A stretch of DNA of 64,000 bases from Tritrichomonas musculus (taxonomy: Eukaryota; Parabasalia; Tritrichomonadida; Tritrichomonadidae), in assembly GCA_039105265.1 (NCBI GenBank), contig JAPFFF010000054.1, positions 930,001 through 994,000 of the forward strand. Direction: 5' to 3'. The position numbers and the translations under genes were made by a program. The notes below the pieces were generated by a model. That model saw nothing but the letters and a program-made list of their open reading frames with translations. It made no database searches and was not told where the DNA came from. Positions 1 through 10,800 of this stretch are shown here, in pieces. Numbering within the stretch: position 1 is the stretch's first letter; every line of letters starts with the position of its first letter.

Positions 1-30
1 ATTTATATAAAGATAAATAAAGACTATAAA

Positions 31-937
31 ATGTATAAAATGTTGAAATTTTTTGCTAGCGGCCACCTTCCTTTCATCATTATTTGCATAAACTTTTTGT
101 GTCATTATTAAACCATCAGAAGAACGAAGCTTTTTAAGTTGGATGCGTGAAACAAATAATTTTTATATCGGTGAAGAATGAAGAATATAATTTCCGCTTT
201 GGAGTTTGGCTTAAGAATTATCGATATGCTCAATCAAAAAACACTAACTCAACAATTATGTCAAATTCACAATCATCTTATAATGAAATACATACTATGC
301 TTCGAAAAATAAAGAAGACTGGATCTTATCCTGACGAGCTCGATTATCGCCAAAATGATCCTGCTGTTCTCAATCCAATATAGAATGTTGGAAACTGCGG
401 TGGTGGTGATTGGGCATTTTCTGTTACAACAACAATCTGAACAATGCCTAATTGATTGCTTAGAATCGTTATACAGCATTTTACTTTATTACCAATTCAG
501 ATGTTTATCAATGTCATATTAACACTGAAAGTGATTATCCATGGGTTGGCTCAAAAGGTGAATGCAAATTCGATTTCGATAAATGCCTTATGCTATACAC
601 TGGAGCTATTTGAAGAACAGAACAACCTGAAACAGATTTGATTAGTGATCTTAATGATTATGAAATATGCTCAATTGGCATGGATGCATCAGCTGCATCT
701 TTCCAACTTTATGTTAGAGGCATTTATGATGAACAGAATTGCGGGAAAGACAATAATCATGCAATCAACCTCGTTGGTTACGGAAGTGAAGGAGAAGGTG
801 ATAAAGCAATTCCAAATTGGATTTGTAGAAACTGTTGGGGCAAATCTTTGGGTCAAGATGGATACTTCAGGATCATTCATGGAGTCAACGAATGTGGAAT
901 TGCACACCAATTTGGTTTCCCAGTTAAATTCTTTTGA
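31..937 (+). pseudogene. Papain-family (C1) cysteine peptidase pseudogene
   Basis: Pieces of a cathepsin L-like peptidase lie in order but in changing frames. A signal-peptide-like stretch (LLAATFLSSLFA) sits near 49-110, out of frame with the ATG at 40. A propeptide stretch (SFLSWMRETNNFYIGEE) ends in a stop near 178, and EYNFRFGVWL resumes in another frame. Mature-enzyme pieces include ESDYPW near 530, NNHAINLVGYG (active-site His) near 755 and a WICRNCWG segment (active-site Asn) near 820. The nucleophile motif, normally CGSCWAF, reads CGGGDWAF near 398-420, so the catalytic Cys is gone. At least four frame changes or stops make this a dead copy. Trichomonads carry many secreted peptidases of this family. 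The final 638-937 stretch is the best preserved and ends at a normal stop. That it is a decayed gene is firm; its exact 5' limit is not. Confidence 0.88.
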
Positions 938-1100
938 AAAGTAAAAATTTAAATGATTTAATCTATATATATTTATTATAAAATTATTGAATTTTTTTTG
1001 TTCTTTTCATTAAACAATGCTAAAATTTTGAAGTATGATCTAAAAGTATAAACAATATTTTTTTTTTCCTAAAATCACAAAATTTAATTAAGATAATTAT

Positions 1101-1334
1101 ATTTTGGGCTCTGAACATGTAGGAAGAGAGATTGTGTCTCAACTTTTTGAGAGAACTAATAGAAAAAAATAAGAAGAAATGTAGAATAATATTTACTGAG
1201 ACTATTCATGTTAAAAAAAATGCATCTTTTTATGTTACAAAATTTTTCCCGACCCTTCCTTTTGATGTAAGTCTCCTATTCTCTCAAAAAGTTGATACAC
1301 AATCTCTCTTGCTACATTTTGGGCTATGAACATG
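1101..1334. repeat. MITE-like inverted repeat with flanking direct repeats
   Basis: Inverted arms of 38 bp at 1117-1154 and 1280-1317 differ at two positions and contain the complementary cores AGAGAGATTGTGT and ACACAATCTCTCT. A 19-bp direct repeat (ATTTTGGGCTCTGAACATG at 1101-1119, one mismatch at 1316-1334) brackets them, overlapping the arms by 2-3 bp. The 125-bp interior has no supported gene. This fits a small non-autonomous DNA element, but a direct repeat of this length is unusual as a target duplication, so the family is left open. Confidence 0.6.
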
Positions 1335-1400
1335 ATTTATTTAAAATTCAATAATATTCAATAATTAAATTAATTATTTTCTCTTTTTGTGAACCTCAAA

Positions 1401-2546
1401 ATGATGACCATCAGAACTTTTTCAGTACCTTTAAAATTTTATGGAAAACATTCAAATTTTTATATTTTATTTGCTGTTTTGTTAGAGAGTAACAAGTGTA
1501 TCCCCTTTCTTTTTGGCAAGCGATGGTTTGTCCTTATCATGTGGCAAGTTATGTCAGTCCTATTAACTGTTATTAATGTTATTAATACTTTACTTGCTGA
1601 TCGAAATGGTTCAACACTTCCTTTCCTTCAGTTATGCATTACTTACTCATTACTGTTTCTTACATATGTTTGGCAATGGGAAAAGTCCGAGATGTCATGG
1701 ATTCCATACTTTATTGTTTCATTCTTTAATTTTGTTGGTGACAGCACTGCAATTGTAGCTTACAACACAACATCTCTTTCATCAGCAATGCTTTTAACTA
1801 CAACTGTTGTTTTTTGGGTAACTCCACTTTCGTACTTCATTTTAAAGCGCAAATACTCAATAATTCAATTAATTTCAATAGTCATTGGTTTTACTGGCGT
1901 TATTTTAGTTTTTATAGCTGATGGAGTTGGCGATTCCAGATGGGTTGGCAATCTTTGCGCATTTGCATCTGCATTAGCATATGCAATTGCTAACATTTTA
2001 CAGGAGAAACTTGTTTATTCAGCATCTGCAACGCTTTATTTATGCCGATTTTCTCTGATTACAACGCCTGTTAGCGCAATCTTTTGTGGAGCATTAGAAT
2101 GGAAAACAATTCGAGATTATAATTGGACAGCGATAACTTATGTTTTTATATTTTTGTACTCAATTCTCCTTGCTGTTTATTATAGCGGAATTCCTTTCAT
2201 AATGCAGTTTTCAAATGCAACAGAAATGAATATTTCATTACTTACTGCAAACTTTTTCTCTTTACTCATTTCAATTCTTGCATTTGGCCAGAAAGCTGTC
2301 TGGCTTTATTTATTAGGCTTCTTCTGTATACCAATCGCTATTGTTTTATACACTTTATTCCCATATAAAGAAAAAAATGCTAGCCTCGCAAATAACAATC
2401 AAGATTCCAGGAATATTGAAGATAATCTTAATTCCGATTCGAACATTGAAGAAAATTATATTGAAGAAAATTCCAGAAAAGATAGTGAAGGAGAACTTGA
2501 AAAGGATCAAAGTACTGAAAATGAAACGGTCGAGGTTGAAATCTAA
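1401..2546 (+). CDS. SLC35F-type (DUF914) membrane transporter
   Basis: A 381-aa polytopic protein with about ten hydrophobic segments. It follows the SLC35F1/F2/F6 family (drug/metabolite transporter superfamily) closely along its length: an N-terminal helix after FGKRWF, then FLQLCITYSLLFLTYVW, a loop with AYNTTSLSSAMLL matching the family's YTTLTSVQLL, a WVGNLCAFASALAYAIANILQEKLV segment matching the family's second-half YAISNVCEEY motif, and a NISLLTANFFSLL helix near the end. The last ~50 residues are hydrophilic, Asn/Glu/Ser-rich and probably cytosolic. The substrate is unknown; characterised relatives move small organic solutes or nucleotide-linked compounds. I place the start at the first ATG (1401; 1404 is a second), since the frame upstream of it holds only a GTG. 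TAAA follows the stop within about ten bases. The family call is firm; substrate cannot be inferred. Confidence 0.88.
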   Translation: MMTIRTFSVPLKFYGKHSNFYILFAVLLESNKCIPFLFGKRWFVLIMWQVMSVLLTVINVINTLLADRNGSTLPFLQLCITYSLLFLTYVWQWEKSEMSWIPYFIVSFFNFVGDSTAIVAYNTTSLSSAMLLTTTVVFWVTPLSYFILKRKYSIIQLISIVIGFTGVILVFIADGVGDSRWVGNLCAFASALAYAIANILQEKLVYSASATLYLCRFSLITTPVSAIFCGALEWKTIRDYNWTAITYVFIFLYSILLAVYYSGIPFIMQFSNATEMNISLLTANFFSLLISILAFGQKAVWLYLLGFFCIPIAIVLYTLFPYKEKNASLANNNQDSRNIEDNLNSDSNIEENYIEENSRKDSEGELEKDQSTENETVEVEI

Positions 2547-3596
2547 TTTATAAACATTTATAGAGCTTTTTACTTAAATCCAGCGTTTTCATGTTTCTCA
2601 ATTCACAAACGTGATAATTAAGAATTATTAAAACTGTATTCATTTTATTTTTAATACATATTACTTTTTAATTATCATTTTTCTTGTTTATATATATATG
2701 AAGATAATATAGATTTTCACTAAAGCTGCAGATAATATTCAATTTTTTGAAAAGTTGCAAAAAATTGTATCTAGGTATCGTTTATATTATAGTGAACAAT
2801 TTGATATCAAAATATTTTAAATTGACATACGAGAAGTTGATTTTACAATCATTATATTTGAATAACTTTTTGAGACCAAATTCCAATTTGTATCTTTTTT
2901 TTTTATTTTCAAACTATAGTATAATATATAAAACATTGTTTATTATTTGTTGAAAAACACACATAAATGAAGGGGGTTCTTAGTTATTAATTATTCTTAT
3001 TGATTTTTTTATAAAAATGCATCTAATATTAGATGCTATTGAAGCCAGCTGTCTCTATTTCTAATTAAAATTAAATTCATCATGCAATTTTTTCAATTAT
3101 TTCAACATTTCACCTTCCCTCGTACTTAGATAAACAAACTTTTCATTATGAAAGCAGATCAACCATTGGCAGAACTTTATTTATTTAATTTTCTTAAAAA
3201 ATATTTATTTTTTAATATATTCAATGGTAAATTATATATAATGCATTATTATAAATTATAAATTTATAATAAAATGATAGTTTTATTTTTTTAATTTTGA
3301 GATATTTAGAAAATAAGAATAATAGAATTTTGATTACAATATTCGTTTATGAGAAGAGAGAATTTACTTAATTTACTGAAAAACGATAATATCATGGCAT
3401 TTTTGTACTTTCATTAGCTTTGTATCTAGTGAATTACTTTGAATTTTTTTAATTTTTTTCAATTGATATAACACAGTCAAAAAGTTACAATTCCCTTAAC
3501 ATATTTGTCTTTCAAAAAGTTCTATTCATCCTTTTTTAAATGTTTTATAACTTTTTAAATTAAATTGAATTTTAACGATTTATCATTTAGATCACA
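2547..3596. other. Intergenic DNA, no gene seen
   Basis: About 1 kb of AT-rich sequence with poly-A/T runs. It has only short open stretches with no recognisable protein, and no tRNA-like fold was noticed. Three copies of the ACTTTTTGA/TCAAAAAGT 9-mer occur at 2865, 3477 and 3512. The last 15 bases form the promoter of the acetyltransferase. Confidence 0.6.
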
Positions 3597-3601
3597 TCAT
3601 T
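3597..3601 (+). promoter_or_regulatory. Initiator-like element (TCATT)
   Basis: TCATT matches the trichomonad Initiator consensus TCA+1-Y-W. Its predicted start base, A3599, is 10 nt upstream of the ATG at 3609, giving the very short 5' UTR usual in trichomonads. A second TCATT lies about 15 bases further upstream. Confidence 0.6.
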
Positions 3602-3608
3602 TTTTAAA

Positions 3609-4283
3609 ATGATTTCTTCATTCATAAAGAACTCAGGAGCAAAAGGAACAATTTCAAATTTCATCAGATCTTTTGCTGTTAAGCCATGGGATAAGAATGA
3701 TCCAAGAAATGAGTGGGAAAAAATGGTTGCTGGTGACATGTATCTTTCAGGAGATCCAGATCTTTGCAAGCTCCGAGAAAAATGCCGTTTATTAATGGAA
3801 GAATATAATTTCAGAACAACCATTGCAGATCTCAAGCAAAGAAAGAAGGTTTTGGATAAATTATTGCAAAATGATTTTGAAAATCTTTACATTGAACCTC
3901 CTATTTATTTCGATTATGGATGCAATACAACTTTCGGAAAGAATTGCTACATGAATTATGGATGCACGATTTTGGATGTTAATAAGGTTACAATTGGTGA
4001 CAATGTAATGTTTGGTCCAAACGCAGGAGTGTACACAGCAACTCATCCAACAGATGCAAAAAGCAGAATTTCAGGTGCTGAATATGGCCTTCCAATTAAG
4101 ATTGGTGATAATTGCTGGATTGGTGCAAATGCAGTTATTTGCCCAGGTGTTACAATAGGAGATAATGTTGTCGTTGCTGCAGGCTCAATTGTTAATAAAG
4201 ACATTCCATCAGATTGCGTTGTTGCTGGAAATCCTGCAAAAATTATCAAAAGATTGGAACCATATAAATATAAGAAAGAGTAA
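3609..4283 (+). CDS. Maltose/galactoside O-acetyltransferase-like enzyme
   Basis: A 224-aa member of the left-handed beta-helix, hexapeptide-repeat acetyltransferases, which move an acetyl group from acetyl-CoA to a sugar hydroxyl. The N-terminal part (WEKMVAGDMYLSGDPDL near residue 37, then a helical stretch) matches the 'Mac' domain of bacterial Maa/LacA proteins. The central YFDYGCNTTFGKNCYMNYGC and VTIGDNVMFGPNAGVYTATHP segments are canonical, including the active-site His of the TATHP loop. IGDNCWIGANAVICPGVTIGDNVVVAAGSIV continues the helix coils, and the C-terminus ends with the family's DCVVAGNPAKIIK. It carries about 30 extra N-terminal residues without an obvious sorting signal. The stop is TAAATAATAAA, overlapping a polyadenylation signal. 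Close similarity to bacterial enzymes suggests old lateral transfer, but the codon use looks local. Confidence 0.93.
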   Translation: MISSFIKNSGAKGTISNFIRSFAVKPWDKNDPRNEWEKMVAGDMYLSGDPDLCKLREKCRLLMEEYNFRTTIADLKQRKKVLDKLLQNDFENLYIEPPIYFDYGCNTTFGKNCYMNYGCTILDVNKVTIGDNVMFGPNAGVYTATHPTDAKSRISGAEYGLPIKIGDNCWIGANAVICPGVTIGDNVVVAAGSIVNKDIPSDCVVAGNPAKIIKRLEPYKYKKE

Positions 4284-4770
4284 ATAATAAATAAACTGGC
4301 TAATTAAAATAATTATTTTTTTTTAATGGAAAACTTATTATTTCATAAAAACATGTTGAACTTTAAAATTGAATGTAATCTCTATAACTTCTTTTAAAAT
4401 TTGAATGCTAAAATCACAGTCATTCAATTTTTGAAAATATTTATCTTATTCTCTGAAAATTGAAAACCTAATGAAATTTATGAAATTCAGAAAGCATAAA
4501 AACAATTTTATAGAATTAAATATCAACTCACTGTATTCAACATTGAACATTTATGTATATTTGATGTATTTTTATAATAAAAATTCTAATTCGTTCCCTA
4601 AAATATCAATATCATTTCAATAATGAGATAATTATTTTTTAAGTTCAACGATTTTTTTTTATTTTCTGAAAAATTTAAAAAAAAAATCTATTGAATTTAA
4701 GTGGTTGCATTTAATTCTTAACTCTAAATTTAAAAATTCAATAAATATTGATAAAATTTATTCAATTTAT
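4284..4770. other. Convergent intergenic spacer
   Basis: AT-rich spacer between the 3' ends of the acetyltransferase and the reverse-strand SDR-like gene. I see nothing in it apart from TAAA signals near each stop codon. Confidence 0.6.
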
Positions 4771-5370
4771 TTATGGAGTGTTTATTCCAACGCTTTCACG
4801 GCTGTATAAGTTTGGATCTTGTGTCAATTTCAAGACCAAGTCAGCAATAGATGAAATAGAAACATCATGCCCGCCAAAAGGCTCACCTTTTTTAGTTATT
4901 TGATAATTAACAGGACCAGATTGAAACCATCCTGGGCGGATAACAGTATAGTTCAAATCAGAAGCTTCAATTACATCAGCTGCTTCTCGATATGGCCTCA
5001 ATATTGAATTATGCTTTAAATTGCCACTAGATCCTACTGAAGCAGGAATTTCATCGTAAATTCCCATTGAAGAAATGAATAATAATCTTTTAACGCCTTT
5101 TTTCTTCATTGCATTAACAATATGTTTCGCATAATCACCAAGGCTTCCACTTAGAGCAGCAAAAACAACATCTTGTCCTTCAAGAGCTTTATCAAGATCG
5201 GAATCATTTGTAACACTGCCAGAAATTGCTTTTTTGCGATTTGAATCTACTTTAATACGGCCGGCTGAGCGTGAAAAGAGTGTTAAATTGCTTTTTGTTT
5301 CTTTGAGCAAAAGTTGCCTTACAGCGCTGCCAATTGTACCAGTTGCACCAAGTATTAGGATGTTGGTCAT
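4771..5370 (-). CDS. NAD(P)-binding SDR/NmrA-like oxidoreductase
   Basis: A 199-aa protein opening with a dinucleotide-binding strand and loop, ILILGATGTIGSAV (GxxGxxG, residues 4-17). It continues with DVVFAALSG, a conserved LLFISSMGIYDE stretch, and YTVIRPGWF near residue 147, all typical of the atypical-SDR (NmrA/YwnB/SDR_a5) group. The protein lacks a normal YxxxK catalytic pair at the usual spacing, as many atypical SDRs do, so it may act as a redox sensor or reductase on an unknown substrate. Its nearest-looking relatives are bacterial (Firmicutes-type) NAD(P)H-binding proteins, which suggests lateral transfer. The start ATG is 10 nt downstream of a TCATT Initiator. The stop is TAAATAAA, merged with a polyadenylation signal. 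Confidence 0.88.
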   Translation of the reverse strand: MTNILILGATGTIGSAVRQLLLKETKSNLTLFSRSAGRIKVDSNRKKAISGSVTNDSDLDKALEGQDVVFAALSGSLGDYAKHIVNAMKKKGVKRLLFISSMGIYDEIPASVGSSGNLKHNSILRPYREAADVIEASDLNYTVIRPGWFQSGPVNYQITKKGEPFGGHDVSISSIADLVLKLTQDPNLYSRESVGINTP

Positions 5371-5377
5371 TTATAAA

Positions 5378-5382
5378 AATGA
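5378..5382 (-). promoter_or_regulatory. Initiator-like element (TCATT)
   Basis: On the reverse strand TCATT lies just upstream of the SDR-like gene, with its predicted +1 A (position 5380) 10 nt before the ATG. This is the same spacing as for the acetyltransferase and BspA genes in this window. Confidence 0.6.
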
Positions 5383-5726
5383 TATTATGTTCTATTTGTT
5401 AATGTATTTAATTTTTCAAAACTCTCTTTTTTTAAAAAAATCGTATGTCAATTGAAATTTTCAGATACTCTTTATCAAAAAATATCGTAAAATTTCTGAG
5501 TATTTCTGAATAAATTATTGTTTCATAAATTATTTACGATATCTCTTCAAAAAATAAATAAAAATAGAAAAAAATAGGTTATAAAATAAGCGCACATTTT
5601 AATATACAAATTTAATTTTATTATAATTCTTTTTTCTCTATATCTGCACACTTTATTAAAATCTTATAAAATTTATAAATAATATGAAATTTTTCTCTAT
5701 TGTGGATGTTAATATATTATCGATAA

Positions 5727-6290
5727 TTACTTAGGCATGAATGGCAAAAGATCCACTTTAACTGTTGTAAATAATTGAAAAAGAACAATTCCTTCATCAG
5801 TATCTTAGATAAAAAGTTTTGCTTATTTTAAATGTTCTTTATTAAAAGCAATAATAATTCATTCATATATTACTTAAAATGGTTATTTTTCTTTCTGTAA
5901 ATGTTCATCATTAACAAAATTTGAGATTTCTTCTTCCGTAGCAAATATTTAAAAAGTTCTATAAAAGAATGCCCGACATCAACACAGATCTAAATTCCTT
6001 ATTCGGCAAAAAAATTTTTTATTATTGAAGACAAACTGAAATAAAGTATAATTATACTTAGACAATCTCATTTGATAAATCTATTCCATAAAATGCAAAG
6101 GAACAATTGCTTTTACCAGCAGACAGACCGCAATCAATTATATTAGAATGCTATTGAATTTTGTTTTTGTTAGGTGAAAAAATTAACATTTACTGTAAAA
6201 GTGAAATGCATTATATGGTGGCGACAATGATGAGTTGATGCAAAAGATATTTCTCAAAGATAAATTGGCGTTTCTCCATCAATAAAATTT
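5727..6290 (-). pseudogene. Decayed coding remnant, possibly HSP70-like
   Basis: Reverse-strand translation gives protein-like pieces in shifting frames: FIDGETPIYL near 6270, IIDCGLSAGKSNCSFAFYGIDLSNEIV near 6150-6065, CVDVGHSFIELFKY near 5985, and a final TDEGIVLFQLFTT...LPFMPK ending at a stop at 5727-5729. The order and wording (a GID...NEI segment, then a VDVGHS segment, then a DEGIVLFQLF strand) recall the nucleotide-binding and start of the substrate-binding parts of divergent HSP70s, but no diagnostic motif survives. The clear HSP70 remnant at 45.3 kb makes this reading more plausible. That coding sequence once lay here is moderately likely; the family is tentative. Confidence 0.33.
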
Positions 6291-7884
6291 GTATTTTTTT
6301 TTTTTTTTTCGAATTGTGAAAACTCAAAGAAATTTTGAAAGATACATTTTTTTAAATATCTTTTTTTTCAATATAAAGATCTATAATTTAAATTATAGAT
6401 TTTAAGACTTCTTAGGAAGCAAAAAACATAGGTTTGTACATTTCATTAAATTCTTTTTTTATTTTGTCTTTTTGCTTTGATGATCAAAAACTAAAAAAAT
6501 TTTTGTTTTGTCGAAAATAAGAGCACTACAAGCATAAATGTAAACCATTCAAAATTGAAAAGATAAAACCAAATCATTCGTTTATTTAAAAAGAATATCA
6601 TACACAAACAATATATACCACAAATATATATAAAATATCAATAAGAAAATTTTTTTTCTGATAAATTTTGAGATATTTTTATAATAAATATAGCAATTAA
6701 AAAAACTATTGAAAAAGTTTGCATTTTCAATTAGTTTTCATAATTAATACTGAAAAACTGTCCATAATTTTATAATTCTCTATACGATTTGAACAATTTT
6801 TTAATATGATATTTAAATGACATATTTAAAATTATAAATCCACTTTTTTTCAAAAATTTGGCGCAGATTTTTTAGAAAAAGATATTTATCATATATTGTA
6901 TATTTTGAGAAGTTTATACTAAAAATTTTACAAATAAATTGAGTTTCACGAACAAATCTTCAAAGTTTTCTCGCGCAAATCAACTTAATAATGTTAAGGG
7001 AAAAGAAAAAATAATTGATGGTACATTAAAAAAGCAAGAGAAAAGAGAATCCCAAAATATAATCAAAACATATCTCCTGTAAAAGACACAACAAACGCTA
7101 AAAATGCCAAAATACAAAAAAATAAAAACAAGCGCTAGAAATGCTTTCTGAAAAAGTTGATTTTAAAATGAATGATATTCAATTTCAACTGAAAAGTTAT
7201 GATAAAATAATAGGCAATTTTTATTCAACTATGAAAGTCATATATCTCAGATTAAATCCAAAAGAGAGGGCTAACTAATTGAATAGCCAAGAAATTCACA
7301 TATATATAGGAAAGAATATTATAAATCATATTTCAGACAAAAAAATAGTCTAATAATTAATTAATTTAATCAAAAGTTAAGAGATTTAATAAATTAAATT
7401 AAATTAATTCTTAATTTGATAAAATATTTTTATTTTTAAAAATAATTGTTTTATTTTAATAATATAAAATGTATTCAAAAAATGATTGTCATGGTCAACT
7501 TTATGATAATAACCGATTTGCATTGAATTTTATAAATGCATTTTTTGGAAAAATTTGCGCTGATTTTTTTAATTAATATATTCAAATAATTAGATAATAT
7601 TTATTAAAAAAATATATACTAACATGATCCTTTTTTTATAGAAAAATATTTTTAAATCTTCTTTTTATTAAAATCATTAAATAATTTTTTGAAAAAGTTA
7701 AATATTTCAATGGATTTTTTTTTATAAAATTATTTTTAATTTATCTAAGAATTTATCAGAAAAAAACAAATCATAGATATGAATTGTTAAATATTTTGTG
7801 CACTATATTTTAAATATATATAAATTAATTAAAAATCTAAAAAACCATTTAGCTTGTAGTACTCTCGAAAATATAGAAACACAA
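6291..7884. other. Long AT-rich intergenic region
   Basis: No supported gene. A 45-codon open stretch at 7141-7278 (plus strand, starting MLSEKVDFKMND) is in A-rich sequence and matches nothing I know. A similar motif occurs twice (AAAATTTGGCGCAGATTTT near 6857 and AAAATTTGCGCTGATTTTTT near 7550) and could be a shared regulatory or repeat fragment. TTTGGCGC-type sites resemble E2F/DP-like motifs, but nothing more can be claimed. Confidence 0.5.
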
Positions 7885-10800
7885 ATGTTTGAATTTCAAC
7901 TTGAAAACAATGAGAAGCACAAATTACCAGTCAATACAACAAATACAGAGGATATATATCACTATCTTAACTCGGCTTTTTCTCTTGACAATCAAAATTC
8001 TATAATATCTTTTAATTATATTTTCCTTTCTAAAAACTTTTCTTACAATCTACTTGAAATAGGATATAGTCCAAATTCTATTTTAAAAGTTTCACATTCA
8101 GACACTAAAGAAGCATTTTTTAATATCATTGGATTTAATTATCAATATTGTTTACCAATTGATGAATATTCATCCACTTTTACAATGAAAGAATATTTTG
8201 CCGAACAATTTTTCACAGTTCCTCAGAACATTATTATTAAGCAAAACAATAAGATATTAAATGATCACATATTACTTCATAAACTAGTTTTGGACCAAAG
8301 CTCTCCCTTCGAAGTTACTACGGGCGAAGATTACTTTCTAGTTCACACATATTCAGAAAAATTCAATTTTGTTTGTTGCCATAAAGATTCAACCATTGGT
8401 AATCTGAAAGATACAATTTCAATATATACGACACAAAGCAAGACAATTGATTCACAGTATACATACACACAAAAGATGCTTGATACCTTCAAAAAAAAAA
8501 AGTTATCAGACTTAGAAAGCATTGATAATACAAAAATTCAAACTCTTAACTCAAAAATCCCACTTTTTGAGTTCAAAATTCAAGAAGAACAACAAAATCC
8601 AAATTATCAATACAAAATCAAGATAGTTGACAGTATTGTAGGGAAAAAGACTACTGAATTTTGTAGTTTTACAAGTCGACCAAATATCTACAGAATTATT
8701 TGTGTATTAGAAAAAAACCTAAAAATTGACAGAAGCCTTTTTACATCAACTAACAAAAAAGGTGAAAAGTTGGACTTTAATGAAATTAATCTAGAAAAAG
8801 AATTCAAACTTTACTTTTCAATTAACAAGTCATTAAAAGCAAAAGTCCAAAATGAACTTGTTACTTTTTCTTACTTGACAACGATTAAAGACATTCAAGA
8901 TCAGTTTCAGTTTGTTGACCATAATTTTGGCATCATCATCAACAATCATTATGCTTATCAAAGCAGTGATAAAAGCAAATATTTGCTCATTCATTTCATG
9001 AACAATTCTGATGAATCACCGACTGAGATCTGGATAAGCAAGGCCGAAGAAAAGTGCCGGTTGCTAACGTTCACGAAGCTTTCTCAGAACCAAAAGAAGT
9101 CGAACAAGAAGCTCTTCATCATTCCCATTAGAATGCCGATTCAAGAACAAACAAAAATCTATTTGCACATGAATTATAATTCCATTAAAATTGTAAGTCA
9201 ATCATCTGAAGAAATTGTGTATCACGACTCATATAAAACCACAATTAGTTATGCATTTAATGTAAATTCTTTTACTATTAGACATTTATTTTCGTATTTC
9301 CATCAAGAACCTCGCTATGTTATAGAAAAGGCAGAAGTTGAAGGATGGAATCCAAGAATTATTGACCTTCTTCTCGAAGTGAACAACAGCCATCCGACGC
9401 ACAAATATCTTATTGACCATGTTTTAAAAAATCGTGATGTTATACAAGCTTCATTTAATGGCGAACAATTACCATTTTATGAACCATTGTCAAACATATT
9501 TGATGATGAAAATCATCATGTGCAAATTGACATTATTTCTGAAAATTGCAATGCCTGCGTCTATGTTCTTTCTAATTCAAGTTTTCGAGAAGAAAAGATA
9601 GACTATTATTCGAACAAAAAGCTCATGTCAGCCAGTCAAATCATCGAAAATGTTTGTAAAAGTGCAGATCCAAACATCAAACTTTATGTTGATTTTAATG
9701 AGCTCCAACCTGGCGACAAACCTTCCATTTACAAGCAAATACACCCATTCATCATCATAAACGACGTTAAAGAGAGCAAAAAATTCACAATCATGAACGA
9801 CTCATCTTTAAGCTGCACCTTGGAGATATCAAGAAATAACTACCAAAACCTTGCAGAGATGATTGCCGGCATGTTCTCTTTGCAACAAGAAGAAATAAAA
9901 TTCAAAACTGAAATTAATGGAAAACCAATTGATCTTCCTAAAAAGTTCGACGCTGGATCGCTTCCTTGTGACTCACCAATCATGATTTATTACAATAATG
10001 TGGTAAGCAACAAGGTGACATTCCGGTATGGAAAGACAAAGACAATAACAATAAATGATTGTCACAAGGAAATTGAATCACACATCCCTCTGATTCAAAA
10101 AGAACTTGGCATTTTTAACATATCAAAAAATGCACTTCAGTTCACTTTTCATGACTCTGTTATTCTTCCTTCAAGATCTTTCGCCTCTTACAAAATTCCA
10201 GCTGGAGCAGTCATTACAATCCGGCCAAAGAGCCGTGGTGTTGTTTCTGTGAAAGTGGCATCAATTGAGAACCCAACAAAATCTGACATCTACATTTTTT
10301 CCGCCGACGATAGAATAAAAGACGTTAAGGAATTATTTAAGCTTCAATTTGGCCGAGATGTGGAGTTCACCAATGATGACAAGGAGGGAAGTTATCTTGA
10401 AGACACAGTTGATCTTGGTGATGATATGCCACTTTTTGTACACTCAGAAAAAGTGAAAGTTACATATGAAACAGAAACAGAAACAAAACAGTTTGAAATA
10501 ACGGACATTTTAACCGTTTCTGATGCGGTTGAATATTTGAGGAAGCAGACAAATCATATGCTAATCTACATCTTCTCAAAAAATACTGAAGAAAACTGCT
10601 ACGATGCAGTTGATGGTAAAAAACGACTTTTTGAATTGAAAGGTCAATTGTATGCACACAAATATTGGCCTAAAATTCAATTCACCAATTATGCAATATT
10701 CACTGAAAAAGAACACATCTCTGAATTCAATACTGTCGGTTGGCTGAAAAAACGGTTTATCTCAAAAGTGACACTTTTTGATCCAGATAAAATCAAGATT

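Noticed and set aside
645-944. Alternative-frame ORF over the peptidase pseudogene end
   Set aside because: The frame with NHAINLVGYG and the following papain motifs is the real one.
1389-1400. GTG or TTG codons as starts for the transporter, poly-UBL, AGC kinase and giant genes
   Set aside because: Eukaryotic initiation makes the first in-frame ATG (1401, 7885, 12020, 25729) much more likely, and each fits the family start or short-leader rule.
2747-2953. 68-codon ORF in the 2.5-3.6 kb spacer
   Set aside because: AT-rich Leu/Ile/Tyr translation without recognisable features and no promoter motif.
7141-7278. 45-codon ORF in intergenic DNA
   Set aside because: Too short and with no family resemblance; noted only in the spacer description.
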